From JALYTY01 sp964546935 (GTDB lineage Bacteria; Vulcanimicrobiota; Vulcanimicrobiia; Vulcanimicrobiales; Vulcanimicrobiaceae): a DNA stretch of 25,319 nucleotides. Made by a program: the position numbers and the translations under genes. Numbering within the stretch: position 1 is the first letter of the stretch; the number at the start of each line of letters is the position of its first letter. Of the stretch, positions 6,652 through 13,048 are shown piece after piece. The DNA lies in contig CAZJLJ010000043.1 in NCBI GenBank assembly GCA_964546935.1, positions 1-25,319 of the forward strand, given 5' to 3'. The notes beneath the pieces are model-generated. The model was not told where the DNA came from. It was given only the letters and a program-made list of their open reading frames with translations, and did no database searches.

Positions 6652-8082
6652 ATGTTCCACGCAATTCTTTTGGCCGCGGCGCTTGATATGCCGTCGCCCT
6701 CACCGATTCCGTCCGCATCTGTAATGCCTTCGCCCGAGGCAACTGCTCCGGTCAATACGCAGTTGCAGCCAACACCGGCACCGGAGCCGACGCGACGAGC
6801 GCTTCCCGCGCCTATCGATCCGCTTTTTACCGGAGGCGGCGGCTCGGAGTTCGTTGGACCGACGATTGGCGTGCCTACCGATCGAGGTATTCGTGTTTAC
6901 GGCTGGCTCGATCCGGGTGTTGAATATAGCACCTCTCACCAATCAAATTTTCCACTAACCTACAACGATGTTCCGAACCGCATCCAGATGGATCAAGCGG
7001 TGCTTCGCATCGAGCGCCAGCCCGATACCGTGCAGACCGATCATTTCGATTGGGGCTTTCGTCTTTCCAACGTGTATGGCGTGGACTATCGTTGGACAAC
7101 ACAGCAGGGCGTGCTAAGCAATCAGCTGCTGTTGCGGAACCAAACCAACGGCTACGATCTGCCCGAAGCATACGCCATTGCGTATTTCCCTCGATGGGGC
7201 CAAGGGACGACTCTGCAAGTCGGCAGATACATTTCACCGCCCGATATCGAAGCGCAACTTGCTCCGAGTAACTTCCTGTACACGCATTCGCTGATGTTCG
7301 ATTTCGATTGCTACACGCAGACAGGTTTTATCTTTTCGACGAAGCTCAGCAACTACTGGTCGATACAGTATGGCCTGCATTCCGGCAACGACATCGCGCC
7401 CTGGGATGGATCGCAGCATTTCCCAACGTTGGTATTGATGGGACGCTGGGTGTCGCATTCCAACCGCGACTCGATTCTTTTCGGCATAGACTCGTTGGCC
7501 CTCGGTACACACAACGGCCAGAGCTTTACGACTTGGACGAAGGGTACGTATATCAACGCGAGCACCGGCCAAGTTTTGCCGCTGACGTGGGGGCACGACA
7601 ATTTACAGCAACAAAATCTCACCTGGACGCACGTGTTCAATCCGGGCTTCGTAAACTATTTTGAGGCCTACTATCTCTACCAAAACAACGCGTACGTCGG
7701 CGGAACTATCAACAATTATAATGTCGCCACGGGTGGACCGTTGTACTTGGGTGCGGGCGGCGGTCCCGGAGCATTCCTTCCCGGGCTATCGACCGCGACT
7801 GGACTTGTCGATTATCTCGAGTTTAAATTCTCGAAGCGTGATTTTGTTTCGTTCCGCACCGATTATATCAATGATCCTCGTGGCGAGCGCTCGGGTTTTG
7901 CCACCGCTTACGGCAGCCTGACACTCGGCGTAACCCACCGGTTTTCGCCGGTCCTCATGATTCGGCCGGAGATCCGTACCGAGAAAGCGTTTGCTGCCGG
8001 TGTAACGCCGTACGATAACGGCACGAAGTCATATCAAAGCACGTTTGGGATGGATGCAATCTTGAATTTCGGCAATCCGTAG
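6652..8082 (+). CDS. Outer-membrane beta-barrel porin (BBP2/OmpL-like)
   Basis: 476 aa from ATG 6652. A short hydrophobic N-terminus (FHAILLAAAL) acts as a signal peptide. A Pro/Ser/Ala-rich spacer to about residue 50 follows. From about residue 70 (RGIRVYGWLDPGVEYS) come many alternating aromatic/polar strands with frequent Asn, Tyr and Gly, ending MDAILNFGNP. This matches the putative beta-barrel porin-2 family. I reject the in-frame ATG at 6640 because it lies inside the predicted -10 hexamer and because all other leaderless regulon genes start 51-52 bp from their palindrome, as ATG 6652 does. A porin sharing control with potassium uptake genes probably lets the ion, or a solute needed with it, through the outer membrane. 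It converges on the next gene with an 11-bp gap. Confidence 0.82.
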   Translation: MFHAILLAAALDMPSPSPIPSASVMPSPEATAPVNTQLQPTPAPEPTRRALPAPIDPLFTGGGGSEFVGPTIGVPTDRGIRVYGWLDPGVEYSTSHQSNFPLTYNDVPNRIQMDQAVLRIERQPDTVQTDHFDWGFRLSNVYGVDYRWTTQQGVLSNQLLLRNQTNGYDLPEAYAIAYFPRWGQGTTLQVGRYISPPDIEAQLAPSNFLYTHSLMFDFDCYTQTGFIFSTKLSNYWSIQYGLHSGNDIAPWDGSQHFPTLVLMGRWVSHSNRDSILFGIDSLALGTHNGQSFTTWTKGTYINASTGQVLPLTWGHDNLQQQNLTWTHVFNPGFVNYFEAYYLYQNNAYVGGTINNYNVATGGPLYLGAGGGPGAFLPGLSTATGLVDYLEFKFSKRDFVSFRTDYINDPRGERSGFATAYGSLTLGVTHRFSPVLMIRPEIRTEKAFAAGVTPYDNGTKSYQSTFGMDAILNFGNP

Positions 8083-8093
8083 CGCTTCGCTCC

Positions 8094-8936
8094 CTAATTC
8101 ATAAACGAAAGACCGACGCCAAAGTAGTGCAGTCGCTGGCCGTTGACGGTCGTCGGCTGCACTCCGCTCTCTACGTCGAATTGGATACGCGGACCGAAAT
8201 CGTGAATGAATCCATAGTCGACAAGACTACGGCCTCCAAGTCCCGGCGCGATTTGGCTGAAGTACGCATATTCCGCGTAAAATTGAGAGTGCGCCGGATA
8301 TCCAATCGTCGCGTCGATTGATGGGATGAAAGAAAAGTATCGCTTGATATTCCCGCTCGGGTCCGTTCCGCCAAATGAGTTGAAGCTGAGCGTTCCGCCA
8401 AAGCCGATCAGCGAATTTGCGGTGTAGGTCCAATTAAGATCGCCCGTATACTGCGGTATCGATGCTGTAAACGCCGGCGACCCTGACGGGAGGGTAGCCA
8501 GTGCTTCCACGCCCCAACTCGCGTTACTGGTATAGCCGGCAAGATACTTGAGCGCAGCGCCCATATCGGTTGCGCCGCGAACGATCGTTCCACCGAAATT
8601 CGTAATCTGCACGGACGGCGGCTCGATTTCGTATTCGAACTTGTCGTAGCCGCTACCGATCCGTAGCAGCGATTGCGGATAGGTGACGGCGATTCCGCTG
8701 GAGCTTCCGGTTGTAACGGTGTTCATGTAGCCATTTTCGATAAGCACTTTGCGCGCCGGAACAGTACATGACGACGTCGTCACGGAAGGTCGCGTCACGA
8801 TCGAAATTATGGTCGTGCACGGATACGGCACAGCGCTCGGGGAGGGTGAAGGCGACGGAGACGGCTGAGCGGCAACAGCCGCACCGGTGCTCAACACCAG
8901 GCAAAGCGAGAAAATAAGCAGCGCCGGCGGCCTCAT
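8094..8936 (-). CDS. Secreted outer-membrane beta-barrel protein, transporter-like
   Basis: 280 aa. The frame is open back to 9020, but the start is taken at ATG 8936. There a classic signal peptide begins (MRPPALLIFSLCLVLS, cleavage after AVAA), followed by a PSPSPSPS linker. The region upstream carries the palindrome and -10. The mature part has a Cys pair (PCTT and SSCTV) and then amphipathic beta strands, ending with an aromatic-rich segment (HYFGVGLSFMN) typical of barrel C-termini. It resembles the outer-membrane transporter family annotated as MetA-pathway-like barrels. It is predicted leaderless: TACAGT ends 7 nt before the ATG. Its regulation together with the porin and kdp suggests an envelope role in ion uptake; no substrate can be read. 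Confidence 0.75.
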   Translation of the reverse strand: MRPPALLIFSLCLVLSTGAAVAAQPSPSPSPSPSAVPYPCTTIISIVTRPSVTTSSCTVPARKVLIENGYMNTVTTGSSSGIAVTYPQSLLRIGSGYDKFEYEIEPPSVQITNFGGTIVRGATDMGAALKYLAGYTSNASWGVEALATLPSGSPAFTASIPQYTGDLNWTYTANSLIGFGGTLSFNSFGGTDPSGNIKRYFSFIPSIDATIGYPAHSQFYAEYAYFSQIAPGLGGRSLVDYGFIHDFGPRIQFDVESGVQPTTVNGQRLHYFGVGLSFMN

Positions 8937-8943
8937 CGTTGCG

Positions 8944-8949
8944 ACTGTA
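8944..8949 (-). promoter_or_regulatory. -10 element of the secreted barrel gene
   Basis: TACAGT on the minus strand begins 39 bp from the palindrome centre at 8988. It has the best -35 match of the set (TTGCCC, 8973-8968, 18-bp spacing). The ATG follows 7 nt after the hexamer, leaving no room for a leader. Confidence 0.6.
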
Positions 8950-8977
8950 TGCCCAAATTGACACCTCGGGCAACCGT

Positions 8978-8998
8978 CCGAACGGATCATCCGTTCGG
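8978..8998 (+). promoter_or_regulatory. Regulon palindrome, perfect copy, upstream of the Kdp operon
   Basis: The core CGAACGGATCATCCGTTCG (8979-8997), with one further C/G pair outside it, gives two perfect 10-bp arms around C8988. It sits midway between the divergent start codons 8936 and 9040, each 52 bp from the centre. The location just upstream of weak -35 regions (centre about -51) fits an activator. The symmetric dimer site is compatible with a LuxR/NarL-type regulator such as the one encoded at 16815, or with a TetR-type protein. Confidence 0.85.
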
Positions 8999-9025
8999 CG
9001 GCTGGTGAGCTGCGGTGCATCAGCC

Positions 9026-9031
9026 TATCCT
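9026..9031 (+). promoter_or_regulatory. -10 element of the Kdp operon
   Basis: TATCCT begins 38 bp right of the palindrome centre. The first open frame of the operon starts at ATG 9040, so the transcript would be leaderless or nearly so. This is the weakest -10 of the five; the placement is the main argument. Confidence 0.5.
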
Positions 9032-9039
9032 TAGTGTAT

Positions 9040-9123
9040 ATGCTCGAAATCGGACTGATACTATTATCCGTAGTCTGTTTCGTGGTTTTGGACCTTTACG
9101 TCACCGGCTGTGAAAAGATCTAG
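9040..9123 (+). CDS. 27-aa single-helix membrane peptide, first gene of the Kdp operon
   Basis: The 27-residue frame begins MLEIGLILLSVVCFVVLDLY and ends TGCEKI: one transmembrane helix and a short polar tail with Cys-Glu. It starts 52 bp from the palindrome and stops 4 nt before kdpF. Comparable tiny one-helix proteins ending in a Cys-Asp/Glu-Arg/Lys motif are, to my recollection, found before kdpF in several phyla, which suggests an unnamed accessory subunit. It may stabilise the pump as KdpF does, or act as a translated leader that couples to kdpF. Too short for most gene finders. Confidence 0.6.
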   Translation: MLEIGLILLSVVCFVVLDLYVTGCEKI

Positions 9124-9127
9124 CATC

Positions 9128-9217
9128 ATGAAAATCGACGACCTCCTTGGCCTCGTTTTAACCGCAGCCGCGTTGGTTTATTTGGTCTACGCGATGCTGC
9201 GTCCTGAAAAGTTCTAG
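9128..9217 (+). CDS. kdpF: KdpF, small stabilising subunit of the potassium ATPase
   Basis: 29 aa, MKIDDLLGLVLTAAALVYLV and onward to LRPEKF. The single helix followed by a Leu-Arg-Pro-Glu-Lys-Phe tail is the KdpF signature. KdpF sits in the inner membrane and stabilises the KdpABC complex. Its stop overlaps the Shine-Dalgarno (TAGGAG, 9215-9220) of kdpA, whose ATG is 8 nt on. Spacing within the operon is tight. Confidence 0.92.
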   Translation: MKIDDLLGLVLTAAALVYLVYAMLRPEKF

Positions 9218-9225
9218 GAGCCTCA

Positions 9226-10404
9226 ATGAGCGCAATCGGCTGGATTCAGGCCGTCGTTTTTTTTCTAATCGTTCTGGCACTGACGAAGCCGCTCGGCCTG
9301 TATATGGCGCGCGTCTTTCAGGGCGAGCGCACGTGGCTTTCGCCGATCTTCGTTCCAGTTGAACGGCTCGTTTATCGCGTGTGCGGGATCCGCGAAGACG
9401 ATGAGATGACGTGGTACGCCTATGCGCTTTCGATGCTCGCGTTTTCTGTGATTGGTCTGATTTGGCTCTACGCCTTGTTACGCACGCAGAAATGGCTGCC
9501 GTTCAATCCGCAGCACTTCGATAACTTGGCACCCGACCTTGCGTGGAACACCGCCGTCAGTTTCTTGACAAACACGAACTGGCAATTCTATTCCGGCGAA
9601 AGCACGATGAGCTATCTCTCGCAAATGGCCGGTTTGGCTTGGCACAATTTTGTTTCGGCTGCCGTGGGTGTGTCGGTCGCTGTCGCAGTGGTTCGTGGTG
9701 TGGCCCGAACGAGCTCGAAGACGCTCGGAAATTTCTGGGTCGATCTGACGCGCTCGCTTTTTTACGTCTTTCTGCCCATCGCATTTGTCGGCGCGCTGTT
9801 GCTGATGTGGCAGGGCGTTCCGCAAAACTTCCACGCGTATCAGAGCGTCACGACGGTGGAAGGCGTTACGCAAACGATTACCGGTGGCCCGATGGCGTCG
9901 CAGGAAGTCATTAAGGAAGCCGGCACGAACGGAGGCGGTTTCGTCAACGCGAACTCCGCGTCGCCAAACGAAAACCCGACGCCTCTGAGCAACCTCCTCG
10001 AGATGCTGCTCATCTTTTTGGTCGCCGCCGGACTTGTTTACATGTACGGCAAGATGGTGAAAGANNNNNNNNNNNNNNNNNNNNNNNNNNNNNNNNNNNN
10101 NNNNNNNNNNNNNNNNNNNNNNNNNNNNNNNNNNNNNNNNNNNNNNNNNNNNNNNNNNNNNNNNGGTGTGAACATGATGTTCGGGCGTTTTGCCGTAGCG
10201 ATTCCCGCACTAGCACTTGCCGGGTCTCTCGCCGGTAAGAAAGCCGTTGCAGAGGGCGTCGGTACGTTCTCCACTCACTCGGGGATTTTCGTTGCACTTT
10301 TGCTCGGAACCATCATCATCGTGGGTGCGCTGACGTTCTTGCCCGCCGACGCACTCGGCCCGATCGTGGAACATCTCCTCGTCCTTCAAGGAAAAACGTA
10401 CTAA
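9226..10404 (+). CDS. kdpA: Potassium-transporting ATPase subunit KdpA (interrupted by assembly gap)
   Basis: Potassium-binding subunit of the pump. Before the gap, 279 residues are seen, including the standard first two pore loops TNTNWQFY and GTNGGGFVNAN. After it, the last 80 residues run from GVNMMFGRF to LQGKTY. Aligning both sides with the intact copy at 441 puts about 205 residues (roughly 610 bp) in the gap, including pore loops three and four, whereas 100 Ns are written. The frame continuing across the Ns is therefore chance. The copies share most conserved blocks but are clearly diverged, so this is an old duplication. The stop overlaps the kdpB start by one base (TAATG). Confidence 0.93.
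   Translation: MSAIGWIQAVVFFLIVLALTKPLGLYMARVFQGERTWLSPIFVPVERLVYRVCGIREDDEMTWYAYALSMLAFSVIGLIWLYALLRTQKWLPFNPQHFDNLAPDLAWNTAVSFLTNTNWQFYSGESTMSYLSQMAGLAWHNFVSAAVGVSVAVAVVRGVARTSSKTLGNFWVDLTRSLFYVFLPIAFVGALLLMWQGVPQNFHAYQSVTTVEGVTQTITGGPMASQEVIKEAGTNGGGFVNANSASPNENPTPLSNLLEMLLIFLVAAGLVYMYGKMVKXXXXXXXXXXXXXXXXXXXXXXXXXXXXXXXXXXGVNMMFGRFAVAIPALALAGSLAGKKAVAEGVGTFSTHSGIFVALLLGTIIIVGALTFLPADALGPIVEHLLVLQGKTY
10065..10164. other. Assembly gap of 100 Ns
   Basis: Exactly 100 Ns inside kdpA, a conventional placeholder for a gap of unknown size. The protein comparison with the paralogue at 441 predicts about 610 bp missing. The gap may result from paralogous kdpA sequence confusing assembly. Confidence 0.98.
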
Positions 10405-12452
10405 TGTTGTCGCAACGCCGCTTAGAGCGCCGGCCGAAATCGCGCTCGCTCTTCGACCGCGCGATCGTTACGCGTGCGGTAACGGATTCGCTGAAGAAGC
10501 TGGATCCACGTTGGATGGCGCGCAATCCGGTAATGTTCATCGTCGAGATCGGTGCAGTCGTTACGACACTGTTTTGTATCCGCGATTTGGCTCGGCACAC
10601 CGGGAACGGCGGTTTCGATTTTGCAATCGCGGTTTGGCTCTGGTTCACCGTGCTGTTTGCGAATTTTGCCGAAGCGGTCGCTGAAGGCCGTGGAAAAGCG
10701 CAAGCCGACTTCCTGCGACGCACCAAAACCGATACGCTTGCGAAGCGCCTACGCAACGGCGTCATAGAAACGGTTCCGTCAACAGATCTACGTAAGGGCG
10801 ATATTGTTGTCGTTGATGCAGGCGACTTGATCCCCGGCGACGGGGAAGTGCTGCACGGCGCTGCGATGGTGGACGAGTCGGCAATAACCGGTGAATCTGC
10901 TCCAGTGGTACGCGAAGCCGGCGGCGATCGCAGCGCGGTTACCGGCGGCACGCGTGTCCTTAGCGACCGCATAGAGGTTCAGATTACCGCGAATCCCGGC
11001 GAAACGTTCCTCGATCGCATGATCGGTTTGGTCGAAGGCGCGTCGCGGCAGAAGACGCCGAACGAAATTGCGCTTTCGATTCTCTTGTCCGGCTTGACGA
11101 TCGTATTCCTAATTGCCGTTGCGACGCTTTCGCCGTTTTCCTTGTACGCGGGCGCGCATCAAACCCTTACCGTGTTGATCGCGCTACTGGTTTGCTTGAT
11201 TCCGACGACGATAGGCGGGTTACTCTCGGCTATCGGGATTGCCGGTATGGATCGCGTGATGCAGCGCAATGTGCTGGCTATGAGCGGTCGTGCTGTCGAA
11301 GCCGCGGGCGACGTGGATACGTTGTTGTTGGACAAGACGGGAACAATTACGCTCGGCAATCGCCAAGCGACGGAGATCATCGCCGCACCGGGCGTGGATC
11401 CGAAAGAAGCTGCACAGATCGCGTATCTGTCGTCGCTTTCCGACGAAACGCCGGAAGGCCGTTCCATTGTAACGCTCGCTCAACAATCGGGCGTGACGGA
11501 CGGTCAACCGACGAACGCCACGTTCGTCCCGTTCAGTGCGTACACGCGTATGAGCGGCGTCGATTTTGACGGTGTGAGCATTCGCAAGGGCGCGCCCGAT
11601 TCCGTAACGGCGTGGGTGCGCGAACAGGGCGGGACGCCCACGCCGGAGCTCGCGGCGGACGTGGAGCGCATTGCTCGCGCAGGCGGTACCCCGCTATTGC
11701 TTGCGCGCAACAAAAGCGTGCTGGGAGTTATTTACCTCAAAGACATCTTGAAGCCGAACATGTACGAGCGGTTCGACCGGTTGCGTGCGATGGGCATTCG
11801 CACCGTCATGATTACGGGCGACAACCCGCTTACCGCCGCAGCGATTGCGAAAGAAGCCGGCGTCGACGATTTCCTCGCCGAGGCAACGCCGGAAGCAAAG
11901 ATGGACCTAATTAAGCGCGAGCAAAATTCGGGCCGTTTGGTAGCAATGACCGGTGACGGCACGAATGACGCTCCCGCGTTGGCGCAAGCCGACGTAGGCG
12001 TTGCGATGAATTCGGGAACGCAGGCGGCCAAAGAGGCTGCGAATATGGTCGATCTCGACTCTGATCCGACGAAACTCATCGAGGTCGTGGAGATCGGGAA
12101 GCAGTTGCTCATGACACGCGGGTCGTTAACGACGTTCTCGATTGCAAACGACGTCGCGAAGTACTTCGCCATTCTTCCGGCCATGTTCGCGGTCGCCTAT
12201 CCCGCCATGAACGTGCTAAACGTGATGCGTTTGACGACGCCGCAGAGTGCAATCTTATCGGCAGTCATCTTTAATGCGCTCATCATCGTTGCGTTGATCC
12301 CGCTTGCGTTGCGCGGCGTGAAGTACGAGCCGCGCGGCGCCAACGCGGTGTTGAGACAAAATGTCCTCGTCTACGGGCTCGGCGGCATCGTCGTCCCGTT
12401 CATCGGGATCAAGCTTATTGACATGCTGCTCGCGGCGCTGCATTTGACCTAA
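10404..12452 (+). CDS. kdpB: Potassium-transporting P-type ATPase subunit KdpB
   Basis: 682 aa, the usual length. This is the catalytic subunit that hydrolyses ATP to drive K+ import. Visible are TGES (162-165, with the serine that is phosphorylated for inhibition in the E. coli enzyme), the phosphorylated aspartate in DKTGTITLGN (D310), and the hinge motif GDGTNDAPALAQADVGVAM. The membrane segments include the long C-terminal block with SIANDVAKYFAILPAMF. The N-terminus is slightly extended and basic (SQRRLERRPKSRS). Start overlaps the kdpA stop; kdpC follows after 7 nt. No missing key residue. Confidence 0.97.
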   Translation: MLSQRRLERRPKSRSLFDRAIVTRAVTDSLKKLDPRWMARNPVMFIVEIGAVVTTLFCIRDLARHTGNGGFDFAIAVWLWFTVLFANFAEAVAEGRGKAQADFLRRTKTDTLAKRLRNGVIETVPSTDLRKGDIVVVDAGDLIPGDGEVLHGAAMVDESAITGESAPVVREAGGDRSAVTGGTRVLSDRIEVQITANPGETFLDRMIGLVEGASRQKTPNEIALSILLSGLTIVFLIAVATLSPFSLYAGAHQTLTVLIALLVCLIPTTIGGLLSAIGIAGMDRVMQRNVLAMSGRAVEAAGDVDTLLLDKTGTITLGNRQATEIIAAPGVDPKEAAQIAYLSSLSDETPEGRSIVTLAQQSGVTDGQPTNATFVPFSAYTRMSGVDFDGVSIRKGAPDSVTAWVREQGGTPTPELAADVERIARAGGTPLLLARNKSVLGVIYLKDILKPNMYERFDRLRAMGIRTVMITGDNPLTAAAIAKEAGVDDFLAEATPEAKMDLIKREQNSGRLVAMTGDGTNDAPALAQADVGVAMNSGTQAAKEAANMVDLDSDPTKLIEVVEIGKQLLMTRGSLTTFSIANDVAKYFAILPAMFAVAYPAMNVLNVMRLTTPQSAILSAVIFNALIIVALIPLALRGVKYEPRGANAVLRQNVLVYGLGGIVVPFIGIKLIDMLLAALHLT

Positions 12453-12459
12453 GGTAACC

Positions 12460-13032
12460 ATGCTGAAACATATGAATTCCGCTCTGCGGATCACGATCGT
12501 AACCATCGTCCTCTTCGGACTCGTCTATCCGCTCTTGATGACCGGGATCGCGCAAGCGATCTTCCCGCATCAGGCCAACGGTTCGCTGGTCACGCACAAC
12601 GGAAAAGTGGTGGGTTCGGAAATCATCGGGCAGCTTTGGACTAAGCCGCAATACTTTCACGGCCGTCCCTCAGCCGCAGGAAAGAACGGGTACGATCCGA
12701 CTGCAACGGGCGGTACGAACTACGGGCCGAGCTCGAAGAAGTTGATCGACTCGACGAAAGCGACGATTGCCGCGCTTCGGAAAGAAAATCCGAACGCAAC
12801 GGTGCCGATTCCAATCGACCTCGTAACGTCGAGCGGAAGCGGCATCGATCCTGACATCAGCCCGCAAGCCGCATACTATGAGGCTCCGCGCGTCGCTGCG
12901 GCACGGCATCTCAGTGTCGCCGAAGTAAATACGCTTATCGCGCAGCAAATCAAGCCGAGAACGCTCGGATTCCTTGGTGAGCCGCGTATCAACGTTCTTC
13001 AGCTCAACTTAGCTCTCGACAATTTACGCTAA
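12460..13032 (+). CDS. kdpC: Potassium-transporting ATPase subunit KdpC
   Basis: 190 aa, with one N-terminal transmembrane helix (ITIVTIVLFGLVYPLLMTGI). The periplasmic domain carries the family blocks WTKPQYFHGRPSAAG, DLVTSSGSGIDPDISPQAA and LGFLGEPRINVLQLN. KdpC is an accessory subunit of the Kdp pump thought to aid K+ affinity. ATG 12460 has a Shine-Dalgarno AAGG 6-7 nt upstream. It is the last gene of the Kdp operon; the next gene, kdpD, is on the other strand 16 bp away, so the sensor is not co-transcribed as it is in many bacteria. Confidence 0.96.
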   Translation: MLKHMNSALRITIVTIVLFGLVYPLLMTGIAQAIFPHQANGSLVTHNGKVVGSEIIGQLWTKPQYFHGRPSAAGKNGYDPTATGGTNYGPSSKKLIDSTKATIAALRKENPNATVPIPIDLVTSSGSGIDPDISPQAAYYEAPRVAAARHLSVAEVNTLIAQQIKPRTLGFLGEPRINVLQLNLALDNLR

Positions 13033-13048
13033 CACCAACAGCGAGTAA

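Noticed and set aside
8937..9020. Upstream start of the secreted barrel gene at 9020
   Set aside because: It would place 28 polar residues before a clear signal peptide and cover the palindrome and -10.
8999..9225. Possible c-di-AMP (ydaO-type) riboswitch before the Kdp operon
   Set aside because: I looked for one because kdp genes often carry it, but the region is filled by a promoter and two small genes and shows none of the conserved strings.
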